From Betaproteobacteria bacterium (GTDB lineage: Bacteria > Pseudomonadota > Gammaproteobacteria > Burkholderiales > Rhodocyclaceae), in assembly GCA_028065725.1 (NCBI GenBank), contig JAPTVL010000070.1, positions 1 to 19,921 on the forward strand: a stretch of 19,921 nucleotides of DNA, written 5' to 3'. The position numbers and the translations under genes were made by a program. Below, piece after piece: positions 1-9,610 of the stretch. The notes beneath the pieces were generated by a model that did not search any database, was not told the origin of the DNA, and was given only the letters and a program-made list of their open reading frames with translations. Within the stretch, counting starts at the first letter, position 1; each line of letters begins with the position of its first letter.

Positions 1-126
1 ACTTGAAGGAGATCACCGTCCAGAGAATGCGCTACACTTATCCACAGCCCCACCTATGACGGGCGGCTAAAGCCCCTGGGTAAAATTCAACGCGCACAGC
101 TGGGTAGTTTTAAACGCGCGCCGACA
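1..126. mobile_element. Probable terminal segment of an IS21-type insertion sequence
   Basis: Two related 21-bp segments lie in direct orientation at 76-96 and 100-120. Both begin CTGGGTA and contain AACGCGC, and they match at 16 of 21 positions. They are followed by CCGACA at 121-126, so the reverse strand begins TGTCGG. Multiple short internal repeats near a TG...CA terminus are a known trait of IS21-family ends (IstA transposase, IstB helper ATPase). No transposase frame is visible in the 126 bases present; the element would continue left of the window. An in-frame TGA at 4-6 could be the end of istB, but I cannot show this. The call rests on end architecture only, and the exact boundary at 126 is inferred. 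Confidence 0.45.
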
Positions 127-432
127 CCATGAGCGCCATTCGCTCGCACTTGGTCGGATTGTGGCCATACTCTGCCTTGATCAATTGACCACAATGCCAG
201 CATGCCACCGGCGGTGGCTTTCGGTTTCGTCGCCCAATATGCTAAATGGATTGCTATCATGATGGCGTGCCTTGCGAACGGCTGTTGTGCGAAAGCTCCA
301 TCGCGAAATGAAAGTGCCGTCCCGCCAGCGCCGACTTTTCTCGGTTGTTGCCAAAGTCAAATCAAAGCCGAACGGATCAGCTTCGAAATCGATTCTATAG
401 CGTTGCGACAACCCATACGATTGCCCAGGAAT
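127..432. other. Gene-poor stretch with decayed coding remnants
   Basis: No convincing intact gene is present in these 306 bases. The minus strand holds a short frame (241 down to 110) without an ATG. It reads ...CWHCGQLIKAEYGHNPTKC..., a C-x2-C-x14-C pattern, and it stops inside the putative insertion-sequence end. Another minus frame (411-181, 76 codons, ATG) overlaps it in a different phase and shows no family I recognise. The region is best read as remnants of a gene cut by the insertion at about 126. One copy of a 16-base sequence (GCCAGCGCCGACTTTT, 324-339) that recurs at 12268-12283 lies here. Confidence 0.4.
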
Positions 433-843
433 TCAGGTCGGCGTTTCGGGCGCCAGCAATTTCACACCGGGAAAGTAGTTGCTGTAGCGATGGGTGTCGC
501 GCGTCAATAGGGGATATCCGGATACCGCAGCGTGGGCACCGATAAAGAAGTCGGCGAGGACATTCGACTTGCTGCCGCCCTTCCTGCGATAGCGGACAAA
601 TGCCTTGCCGGCGAGGAATAGTGCCGGGCGCGGTATTTCGATCAGCGCCAGGCCCAGACCATCGATGGCCTTGTCCAGGGCTTCGACGGTCGAGAATGTC
701 AGCGACAGTTCGGCATAGATGACGGGGTTGATCGCGAGCCGGTGAATCTTGGCCTGGGCGCGTAGCTGGGCGATGGACCAGTCGGCCCATTCCGGGTCGT
801 CCTCCAGGACGTCGACCAGCACGTTGGTATCGACCAGCAGCAT
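433..843 (-). CDS. vapC: VapC-like PIN-domain toxin
   Basis: 136-residue PIN-domain protein, predicted to be the ribonuclease toxin of a type II toxin-antitoxin pair (VapC family, Mg2+-dependent cleavage of RNA). The PIN acidic residues are visible: Asp5 in the N-terminal LVDTNVLVD, Glu in YAELS near residue 44, Asp in LADFFIGAHA near 92, and Asp in TRDTHRY near 110. The length is typical for VapC. The ATG at 843 is chosen because it places the conserved LLVDTNVLVD at the N-terminus; a longer frame exists but begins with low-complexity residues. The start overlaps the antitoxin stop by one base (ATGA), the usual translational coupling of such pairs. The target RNA cannot be read from the sequence. 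Confidence 0.88.
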   Translation of the reverse strand: MLLVDTNVLVDVLEDDPEWADWSIAQLRAQAKIHRLAINPVIYAELSLTFSTVEALDKAIDGLGLALIEIPRPALFLAGKAFVRYRRKGGSKSNVLADFFIGAHAAVSGYPLLTRDTHRYSNYFPGVKLLAPETPT

Positions 844-1082
844 CAGCCCTCGCCGCGCAGCAGTGCCATCAGGTCGTCGGTGCGCCACTTCACGTCGGCC
901 TTGCCGCGCGCCGCCTCGAAGCGGTCGGCCTTGCGGCTAGGCCGCGCGCCGACCTTGTGTATCACCACCTCGCCCTGCCGATTGACGGCGAAATCCACCG
1001 CGCAGCCCGGCGCCAGGTTCAGCGCGTCGCGAATCTGCTTGGGGATGGTGACCTGGCCTTTGCTGGTGAGCGTCGTCGACAT
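843..1082 (-). CDS. vapB: AbrB/MazE-type antitoxin of the VapBC pair
   Basis: 79-residue protein. Its N-terminal half is a SpoVT/AbrB-type swapped-hairpin DNA-binding domain, seen in STTLTSKGQVTIPKQIRDAL and GCAVDFAVNRQGEVVIHK. The C-terminal tail (about residues 48-79: RPSRKADRFEAARGKADVKW...) is the part expected to wrap the toxin and neutralise it. Family knowledge: such antitoxins bind their own promoter, and toxin-antitoxin complexes repress it further. The ATG at 1082 is preceded by AAGGAA at a suitable distance. An in-frame upstream ATG (1142) would place the candidate promoter inside the gene and is rejected. The stop codon overlaps the toxin start by one base. Confidence 0.88.
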   Translation of the reverse strand: MSTTLTSKGQVTIPKQIRDALNLAPGCAVDFAVNRQGEVVIHKVGARPSRKADRFEAARGKADVKWRTDDLMALLRGEG

Positions 1083-1096
1083 GGGTACGTTCCTTG

Positions 1097-1142
1097 GTAT
1101 TACGTAAATTGTCATTGTAATACTTGGATAGCGATGGCACAA
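1097..1142 (-). promoter_or_regulatory. Candidate vapBC promoter with overlapping operator dyad
   Basis: On the minus strand, TTGTGC (1142-1137) and TACAAT (1119-1114) are separated by 17 bases and lie 31 bases or more upstream of the antitoxin ATG. A perfect 7-bp inverted repeat, GTATTAC (1097-1103) and GTAATAC (1117-1123) with a 13-base spacer, overlaps the -10 element. That is where an autorepressing AbrB-type antitoxin would be expected to bind. The -35 match is weak. Confidence 0.5.
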
Positions 1143-1261
1143 GCGGCCGCTTCCCGACGTCTTGCAGGCCTCGCCGATGTGGAGTTCAGGAGCCTGCTGC
1201 GCAAGGCCAATGCAGCCGATGCCGCAGCCTGGCTGAACTGCCAGGGCGTCCTGTGCAGTGC

Positions 1262-1296
1262 GCCCTGAGCTTGCTGTCCGGGTCTGAACTCAGGGC
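1262..1296 (-). terminator. Possible hairpin at the end of the cytochrome P460 gene
   Basis: An 8-bp perfect inverted repeat, GCCCTGAG (1262-1269) and CTCAGGGC (1289-1296), encloses a 19-base loop and overlaps the stop codon of the P460-family gene. No T-run follows on the minus strand, so a classical intrinsic terminator is not demonstrated. It could act as a transcript 3' end stabiliser. Confidence 0.3.
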
Positions 1297-1781
1297 AGTT
1301 TGACCGGGTGGGTGAACACCCAGTCGCGGTCCTTGACCGGGGTGTGGCAGCCGACGCACTCCTGCACGAAGGTGGCGTCCTTGCCGTAGGGTTTCTGATC
1401 CATTCCCAGCCAGCGCGCGTAACCCCAGCCGCCGGTTGCCGCATGCCTGGCGCTGTCCTTGATCATGAATTCGGCATGAATGAAGGCGCCGGGTTCGTTG
1501 GCGGCTTCCCACTTGTCGTGCTTGACGCCCTTCCACACCATCTTCGCCAGCACGGCGCCATCCGGCCAGGGATTGGTCTTGCCGTCGCGCGCGGCCTTGA
1601 TCGCGATGTCGTTGCCGAGCACGGCACGTATGGTGTTGTTGTCGGTGCGCTGATGAACGCTGAGCAGGCGCCAATCCTTGTAGCCGTCCGGCAGGCCGAT
1701 GCCATTGGGGGCCGGGTCTGCCGCGAAGGCGGAAAGTGTACAGCCGAAGGCGATGGCAAGGACGGGTAGTTTTATGTTCAT
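1290..1781 (-). CDS. Cytochrome P460-family c-type haem protein
   Basis: 163 residues. A Sec signal peptide (residues 1-20, ending SAFA before ADPAP) sends it to the periplasm. A single haem-c attachment motif, CVGCH (142-146), lies very near the C-terminus, the arrangement of the cytochrome P460/c'-beta fold. WPDGAVLAKMVWKG (about 72-85) and the FIHAEFMIKD region also fit the family. Family knowledge: P460 enzymes oxidise hydroxylamine/NO using a haem cross-linked to a lysine, while c'-beta relatives lack the cross-link and bind NO or CO. Several lysines are present, but I cannot tell from sequence alone which subtype this is. The ATG at 1781 has GGAGAAACCC directly upstream. It stands alone, 116 bases downstream of the TerB-family gene. 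Confidence 0.82.
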   Translation of the reverse strand: MNIKLPVLAIAFGCTLSAFAADPAPNGIGLPDGYKDWRLLSVHQRTDNNTIRAVLGNDIAIKAARDGKTNPWPDGAVLAKMVWKGVKHDKWEAANEPGAFIHAEFMIKDSARHAATGGWGYARWLGMDQKPYGKDATFVQECVGCHTPVKDRDWVFTHPVKLP

Positions 1782-1874
1782 GGGTTTCTCCTGGGGTTGA
1801 ACTGCAAACGGGTCTATCTGGTGCGTACGAACGGTGCCGCGATTTATTCCCCGCGGGTTCGAGTTTCGCCAGGA

Positions 1875-1886
1875 GTCGGCGCCGAC
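1875..1886. repeat. 12-bp perfect palindrome
   Basis: GTCGGCGCCGAC reads the same on both strands. It lies in the 116-base gap between the TerB-family gene and the P460-family gene, close upstream of the latter on the transcribed strand. It may be a protein-binding site or part of a short hairpin; no function is shown. Confidence 0.35.
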
Positions 1887-1897
1887 GACACGCCGAT

Positions 1898-2356
1898 TCA
1901 GCCCTGGTCCCGCGCCCGCTGCTTGGCCGCGACGTAGTCGGCATGGGAGATGTAGAGCAGGTCGGCGATCTTGCGCATGAAGTGCTGTTCGTGGGCGTCG
2001 AGGTAGCCGTCGGCGAAGGCCACCTGCCACAGGTATTCGACCACCTGGATTTTCTGCGCGGCGCTGAAGTGGCGATTGATCAGCGAGGTGAACTGGAAGT
2101 AGTCGGTGGCCTGCCTGGCTTCCTCGGCGGCCAGCCTCATCAAGGTGTCGAGTTCCTTTGCCGTGAGGCCGAAGCGGGTCTGCAAGGTCGTCGCCACGGT
2201 TGCCGTTTCCTCGTCGGTGACCGTGCTGTCCATGCGCATCATTTCCAGCAGCAGCGCCGCCGTCGCTATCTGCAGCACATGCTGCGTGGCGGCGTCCGCG
2301 GCCGGACTGTCCAATGCCATGAACTGGTTGAAGAAATCCCGGATGCCGTCGATCAT
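1898..2356 (-). CDS. TerB-family protein
   Basis: 152-residue, predominantly helical acidic protein without signal peptide. It matches the TerB/TerB-like fold by two internal segments with matching acidic motifs: LLLEMMRMDSTVTDEETATV (about residues 35-54) and LWQVAFADGYLDAHEQHFMRKIADLL (about 108-133). Each has a helix followed by D-x-(T/L)-x-(D/H)-x-E, likely metal-binding. Family knowledge: TerB domains sit at the inner membrane or in the cytosol and occur in tellurite-resistance and stress systems. Stand-alone copies like this have no settled role, and no other ter genes are here. The ATG at 2356 is preceded by AAGGAAA. It starts 13 bases after the lipocalin gene stop, so it is probably the last gene of that operon. 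Confidence 0.8.
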   Translation of the reverse strand: MIDGIRDFFNQFMALDSPAADAATQHVLQIATAALLLEMMRMDSTVTDEETATVATTLQTRFGLTAKELDTLMRLAAEEARQATDYFQFTSLINRHFSAAQKIQVVEYLWQVAFADGYLDAHEQHFMRKIADLLYISHADYVAAKQRARDQG

Positions 2357-2369
2357 CTTGTGCGTTTCC

Positions 2370-3437
2370 TTAAAGTTTCAAAGCGCCGGCATAGCCCGTC
2401 AGTTCAAGGTATCCGCGCCCGGCAAGGGTACCTCGAATTGCCACCAGGCCTTCCCAGTAGCTGACCGGCAGTGGCCGCCGCGCCGAGATTTCCTGGTCGT
2501 CGAGCACCGGCGCGGTTTCGATCCGGTGCGGCCCGCAGCGGATTTCCATGCGCAGCGGATATTGCGCGCCGTTGCGCGGCGAGGTCCAGCGGCCGCGCGG
2601 CGTGAAGCTCACCTCATGGGTACCGAACTGCGTCAGGCGGCCGGCGGCGTCGCGCAGCGCGGCTTGGGCGTAGAGGGTTTCGCCGGCGGCGTTGCGGATG
2701 CGGAAGGCCATCAGCGCGCCGCCATCGTCGAGGTTGATGCCGAGCCAGTCCCAGCCGACGCTGCCGGCATCGAGCACCTCGCTCGACCATTCGTGGTCGA
2801 ACCAGGCGCGGCCCGTCGCGGCCTGGCGCTGGCCGGCCAGCGTGAGGCTGCCGGCAACCAGCAGCTGCGGCCAGCTCACGTAATGGCTGGCCAGCGCCGG
2901 ACGCGGCCCCTTCTGTGACCAGCCGCCTTCACCCTGCAGCAGCAGCGGCTGCGTCGGCGTCAGCAGCAGGTCGAAGCCGAAGGCGGCGTCCTGCACCCTG
3001 AGCCGGAAATGTTCCTCCGCACCGGCGCCGTGCCGCTGCATCTGCCAGGGGCCGATATGCACGTCGCAATCCGTGGCGGAATATCCGGCGCCGAGGTTGG
3101 CGCGGCCGGCGCGCTCGGCGTGCAGCAGCCGGTCGCCGGGCCGCGTGACGGCGGCATGGGCGAACAGGAACTGGCTGGCCGCGATCGGCGAATTCAGGTC
3201 TTCGGCAATGCCCGGCCGGCTGCGGAAAAAGGTGAGCTGGAGGCCCAGGCCGCCTTGCGGCGCATCGAGCGCACCGGTGACGTACCACCACTCGGTGCGG
3301 AACTGCGGATGCGCGCCGTGATCGCGCGGGAAGGCCAGGCGCGTGCCGCGGCTGGCGGCCGGGTAGCGCACCGTATCCCTGGCCGCGGCGAGTGCCGGCA
3401 GCAACAGCGGTGTCAGCAGGAAGCTGCGGCGTTGCAT
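2370..3437 (-). CDS. AttH/CrtC-like lipocalin-fold protein, Tat-exported
   Basis: 355 residues. The N-terminus MQRRSFLLTPLLLPALAAA has a twin-arginine motif (RRSFLL) and a hydrophobic stretch, so folded export to the periplasm is likely. The mature part matches the AttH/carotenoid 1,2-hydratase family: FPRDHGAHPQFRTEWWYVTG (about residues 36-55), a central FDHEWSSEVL with GWDWLGINLDDG, and YWEGLVAIRG near the C-terminus. Family knowledge: the fold is a double lipocalin. CrtC members hydrate carotenoids, whereas homologues next to LolD/FtsX transporters have no proven substrate. Here it follows the FtsX-type permease by 8 bases, so a lipid- or lipoprotein-handling role at the envelope is inferred. 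No carotenoid genes are nearby. No strong ribosome-binding site is seen; coupling to the permease stop is likely. Confidence 0.85.
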   Translation of the reverse strand: MQRRSFLLTPLLLPALAAARDTVRYPAASRGTRLAFPRDHGAHPQFRTEWWYVTGALDAPQGGLGLQLTFFRSRPGIAEDLNSPIAASQFLFAHAAVTRPGDRLLHAERAGRANLGAGYSATDCDVHIGPWQMQRHGAGAEEHFRLRVQDAAFGFDLLLTPTQPLLLQGEGGWSQKGPRPALASHYVSWPQLLVAGSLTLAGQRQAATGRAWFDHEWSSEVLDAGSVGWDWLGINLDDGGALMAFRIRNAAGETLYAQAALRDAAGRLTQFGTHEVSFTPRGRWTSPRNGAQYPLRMEIRCGPHRIETAPVLDDQEISARRPLPVSYWEGLVAIRGTLAGRGYLELTGYAGALKL

Positions 3438-3445
3438 CGCGTTGC

Positions 3446-5961
3446 CTACTGGGCGCCGGCCAGCACCTGCGCCGCCGGCAGGCGCGTGGCCAGGCGCGCG
3501 GCGAAGCGGCTGGCGACCAGTCCGGCGGCCAGCGTCAGCGCCGCGCCGAGCAGTACCTGCAGCCAGGGAATCCGCAGTTCCATGCGCCAGTGGAAAGCCT
3601 GCGGATTGACCACGTGGGTGAGTATCGCGCCCACTGCGATGCCGCAGGCCAGCCCGACAACCAGGCCGATGGCGGCGATCAGCGCGCCTTCGAACATCAC
3701 GGCGCGGGTCAGCATGGCGCGGTCGAAACCCAGCGCACTGAGCGTCGCCAGTTCGCGGGCGCGCAGCCAGACGCTGGCGGCCAGCGTCACGGCCAGGCCG
3801 AACAGCCCGATCAGCATGGCCGCGGCTTCCAGCGCATAGGTCACGGCAAAGCTCTGGTCGAAGATGTCCATGCTGATGGCGCGGATCTCGCCGCTTTCCG
3901 CCATCTCCAGGCCCAGGCGCGCGGCGTGGCGGGCCAGCCAGGCATGGGCCGCCGCCTCCTCGCCGCGGCGCGGCCACAGCGCCAGTTCGGTGGCTTCGAA
4001 GCGGCCGCCCAGCGCGCGATAGTTGTCGCCGGCCATGACCACGGCGCCGAACTGGCGCGCGTAGTCGCGCCAGACGCCGCCGATGAAGACCTCGACCTCG
4101 CGCCCGAGCAGCGGCAGGCGCAGCGTCTGGCCCGGCGCCAGGCGATACAGCTCCTGCAGCGGTTCGCTGATCCAGACCGCGATGCGATCGGCCGGCGCCG
4201 CGACCACCGCCCCGGTGAACGGCAGGCGCGCGCCGGGGTCGCTGCGGTTCAGGTTGCGCACCAGCAGCGCCACGGTCGGCCGCTGCGGATCGAGGCTCAG
4301 CGCCGCAGTGGCGGTGCGCTCGAGCTTCTCGAACGGCGCGTGTTCCAGTGCGGCGAACAGTTCCGGCGGCAGCGGCACGCCCTTGCTGCGGATGTACAGC
4401 GGCGCCGGCAGCACCACGTCGAGCCACTGGTCGAGGGCGATGCGGAAGCTGGCGACCATGGTCACCATGCTCACGGTCAGGGCGAAGCTGACGATCAGGC
4501 CGCTGGCGGCGACCTGCGCCATCAGCGGCGCCTGCACGATGTTCTGCACCGCGACGCGCTGCGGCGCCGGCAGCGCGCGGCGGGCCAGCGCGCCGAATAC
4601 CGTTTGCGTGACCAGCGGCGCCACGGCGATGCCGAGCACCAGCACCAGCGCGATCGCCGCATAGCCGGCCAGCGGCAGGTCGAACACGGCCGGCGCGCGC
4701 GTCAGCGCCAGCGCCGAGCCGGCGACCAGGACCAGCGCGACCCGCTTGATCAGGCGCGCGCGCTGCGGCCGTGCGCTGCTGGCCGGTGCCTGCTGCGCGA
4801 AGCCGGTCTTCAGCGCCTGTGCCAGCGGCTGCACGCGGTTGAGCCAGGCCGGATACAAAGCCCCGGTCAGGCTCGCCGCGCAGCCGAGGGCAAAGAAGCC
4901 CAGCGCGGGGACCAGTTGCGGCACGATGGCCGGTGTGCTGGCGGCGAAGAAGCCGCCGCCGAGGTCGCCGCCCAGCAGGCGCGTGAAGGCCAGCGCCATG
5001 GCGTAGCCAAGACCGAGGCCCAGCGCGGCACCCGGCACGCCGATCGCCAGGCCTTCGATCAGCACTTGCAGCAGGCGCATGCGCGGCGCGAGGCCGAGCA
5101 CGCCAAGCAGGGCGAACTGGGTCGAGCGCTGCGCCACGGCGGTGAGCTGCGTCGCGAATACCAGGAAGGCGCCGGTGAGCAGAGCCACCAGCGCCAGCAC
5201 GTTGAGATTGACGCGGTAGGCGCGCGAGACGTTGGACAGCCGGACCTGGTTGTCCGCCGCGGCACGCAAGGCGAGGCCGGCCGGCAGCTTGCCGGCCCAG
5301 GTGGCCAGCCAGCTTGCGAGCCGGGTTCCCGGGGCCAGGCGCAGGCGGGCTTCGCTGACGGCCCCCGCCGGACCGAAATGCGCCTGCACCCAGGCGATGT
5401 CGGCCACCAGCAGCAGCTCGTCGGGGCGCGCGGCGGGCAGGTCGCCGGCGATGCGCGTGGTCCAGCGCGATGCGCCGCGGCTCAGCGTGACGCCAGCGCC
5501 GACTTTCAGGCGAAGCTTTTCCAGCAGCGCCGGCGAGGCATGCACGCCGTCCCCGAACATGCTCCCGGCATTCTGGCGCGGCAACAGGTCGGGCATCAGC
5601 GGCGCGGCGCTGAACAGGTCGAGGCCGATCAGCCTCACCGTGGCCGGCGTTTGGTCGAGACGCACGCGGGTTTCGATCACCGGCGCGACCAGCGCCACGG
5701 CCTCGTCCCGCCCGATCTGGTTGATCAGCGCCAGTGGCACCTGGCCGGCACTGTCCTGCGGCGCCAGCATCGCATCGGGCTCGCCCTGCACGCTTTTCAT
5801 GGCCTGCGAAAAGTCGGCCAGCGCGGCATCGTTGATCAGGTGGATGGCATAGCCGAGCGCGACGCCGAGCGCGATGGCCAGCATGGCCAGCGCCGTGGCG
5901 GTGCGCCGCGTGAGGAGCTGCGCCCGCACCAGCCACCAGCTCAGTTGCCACCCTGGTTTGA

Positions 5962-5965
<4 letters not shown>
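3446..5965 (-). CDS. FtsX/MacB-type ABC transporter permease
   Basis: 839-residue inner-membrane protein. An N-terminal membrane helix (about residues 23-46, TALAMLAIALGVALGYAIHLI) is followed by a large periplasmic domain, a core of four helices, a second periplasmic domain, and a C-terminal FtsX-like helix set ending in LLGAALTLAAGLVASRFAARLATRLPA. The duplicated FtsX core fits the roughly 800-residue permeases that pair with LolD-type ATPases. Start: the codon at 5965 is GTG and overlaps the ATPase stop by four bases (GTGA), which fixes it by coupling. Family knowledge: these proteins act as mechanotransmitters or extractors of lipoproteins and lipids rather than classical channels. The substrate is unknown. 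It forms a unit with the ATPase before it and the lipocalin-like protein after it. Confidence 0.9.
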
Positions 5966-6624
<659 letters not shown>

Positions 6625-6644
6625 GCGGGAATTCTACGGGGCAA

Positions 6645-6986
6645 TCAGGCGGCGGCCGGAGGCTTGCGCGCCGGCTTCGGCGGCAGTGCATCGCGCAGGC
6701 ATTGCTTGAGTTCCCTGCCGGTTTTTCCCCGACAGATCTCCCTGGCCCTTTGCTCGGCGTCGCAACGCGGCGGATCCTGGCTGCGGCGGCAATCCGGCGG
6801 CGGCATGGCGGCCTCGATGCATTTCTGCCGTTCCGTGCCGCGCTTTGCCGCGCAGGTTTTCAGCGCGGCCTGGCGTGCTTCGCAGCGCAGCGGGTCGCGC
6901 GCCGCGGCGCAGGGGTCGGCGGCGGACCGGGCCGGCGCGGACAGCGCGAGCAGGGCGCCCGCCGCCAAGGTGAGCCGTAAGGACAT
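6645..6986 (-). CDS. Secreted protein of two Cys-rich tandem repeats
   Basis: 113 residues. A Sec-type signal (MSLRLTLAAGALLALSAPARSA) is followed by a mature part that is almost entirely two copies of one unit of about 38 residues. The first starts DPCAAARDPLRCEARQ, the second PDCRRSQDPPRCDAEQ. Both units have exactly the same cysteine spacing, C-x8-C-x9-C-x10-C, giving eight cysteines, and both end in a KC(I/L)xxA(M/L)PP stretch. A basic Pro/Ala tail (KPARKPPAAA) follows. I do not recognise a named family. Disulfide-bonded helical hairpins in the periplasm, or a metal-binding role, are possible inferences. The ATG at 6986 has GGAG seven bases upstream and gives a clean signal peptide; the longer upstream frame would not. 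It is probably the first gene of the group running through the ABC transporter. Confidence 0.75.
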   Translation of the reverse strand: MSLRLTLAAGALLALSAPARSAADPCAAARDPLRCEARQAALKTCAAKRGTERQKCIEAAMPPPDCRRSQDPPRCDAEQRAREICRGKTGRELKQCLRDALPPKPARKPPAAA

Positions 6987-7000
6987 GCAGGGTCTCCGGG

Positions 7001-7046
7001 ATGATGACAGCCTTGCCGGCATCATAGCCCGGCGTTGAGGCCGGGC
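7001..7046. promoter_or_regulatory. Two inverted repeats between divergent genes
   Basis: ATGATG (7001-7006) pairs with CATCAT (7020-7025) across 13 bases. GCCCGGC (7027-7033) pairs with GCCGGGC (7040-7046) across 6 bases. The second overlaps the candidate -35 element of the plus-strand promoter. A minus-strand -10-like TATGAT (7026-7021) for the Cys-rich gene lies in the same stretch, so the area may hold divergent, jointly controlled promoters. Confidence 0.35.
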
Positions 7047-7064
7047 CGGGTTGTCGGCTATAGT
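7035..7064 (+). promoter_or_regulatory. Candidate promoter of the GspE-like gene
   Basis: TTGAGG (7035-7040) and TATAGT (7059-7064) are separated by 18 bases, a fair sigma-70 match. Transcription would begin near 7071, which argues against the GTG at 7070 and supports the ATG at 7106 as the start. Confidence 0.5.
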
Positions 7065-7105
7065 TCGCCGTGTCACCCGCGCCGACTTTCCGGATACCGC
7101 CCGCA

Positions 7106-8893
<1,788 letters not shown>

Positions 8894-8905
8894 GCCTGAA
8901 TCGCT

Positions 8906-9586
8906 TCAGTACTTCGGCCCGCCCTGGCCATAGAACGGCGGCCAGCGGCCGACCAGGGCTTCGAGCAGCTTGAGTTCGTCGTCGCTGTGGTTGATCACCG
9001 TGGCCGGTACCATCATCTTCGGCATCTTCATGTCGTTGTACACGTACATCGGCTTGTCGTGGTGCGTGGTGCTGTAGCGTTCGGCTTCCTGCGGGGCGGC
9101 GCTCGGCGTCAGTTCGACATCGCCGTAACACAGGCAGAAGTAGGTGCGCGCGCCGGCGCCTTCCCCTTCGTCCTCGATGTAGCAGCCGGTGCCGCGGATG
9201 CCGATGGTGGCGGTCGATACCTTGATCGTCTTCGCGCCCTTGCCGAACACCGAAAGAATCTTGCCGCTGACCACGCGCATGAGGTTTTGCACGGCATCCG
9301 CGCCGAAGCTGACGGTCGACGCTTCGCGCTGCAGGAAGGCGTCCTGGCCGATGACGTAGATCGCTTCGCTGCCGGGGCCGGTCACCACCGTGTCGCCAGC
9401 GCCGACTATCTGGCCTTCCTGCGCCGGTTTGCCATTCACGGTCACGCTGCCGCGCAGCTTGTGCAGTCCGGGTGCCACGGGTGCGTTGCCCTTGGCCAGG
9501 ACATCGCTGATCAGTCCGGAGATTCCGGCGGGGCCGAGCAGGCCGGCGGCGGCGAGGGCTTTCAAGATGCGGCGACGCAGTTGCAT
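8906..9586 (-). CDS. FecR-domain periplasmic protein
   Basis: 226 residues. The N-terminus (LRRRILKALAAAGLLGPAG) combines a twin-arginine-like motif with a hydrophobic run, so export is likely. The FecR-type beta domain spans about residues 40-160, with GDTVVTGPGSEAIYVIG, SGKILSVFG and the hallmark TATIGIRGTG (126-134). Unlike FecR of the FecIR system there is no cytoplasmic anti-sigma segment and no sigma factor nearby, so it is a stand-alone FecR-domain protein. Cys135, Cys151 and Cys153 lie in the domain. The tail is Met/His-rich (THHDKPMYVYNDMKMPKMM), which might bind metal; this is inference. A strong AGGAGG lies seven bases before the ATG. It starts 24 bases after the VWA gene stop, probably co-transcribed. 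Confidence 0.82.
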   Translation of the reverse strand: MQLRRRILKALAAAGLLGPAGISGLISDVLAKGNAPVAPGLHKLRGSVTVNGKPAQEGQIVGAGDTVVTGPGSEAIYVIGQDAFLQREASTVSFGADAVQNLMRVVSGKILSVFGKGAKTIKVSTATIGIRGTGCYIEDEGEGAGARTYFCLCYGDVELTPSAAPQEAERYSTTHHDKPMYVYNDMKMPKMMVPATVINHSDDELKLLEALVGRWPPFYGQGGPKY

Positions 9587-9610
9587 GGCGCTTCCTCCTG
9601 GGAAAGACCG

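Noticed and set aside
2370..5951. A 1193-codon open frame on the minus strand
   Set aside because: Only its last 355 codons (from the ATG at 3437) encode a recognisable protein. The rest is Arg/Ala/Gly-rich and out of phase with the FtsX-type permease that occupies the same DNA.
7070..7105. GTG at 7070 as start of the GspE-like protein
   Set aside because: It lies at the predicted transcription start and has no ribosome-binding sequence; the ATG at 7106 fits the promoter better.
8896..8909. CTGAA-TCGC-TTCAG as terminator between the convergent GspE-like and FecR genes
   Set aside because: Stem of only five AT/GC-mixed pairs without a T-run on either strand.
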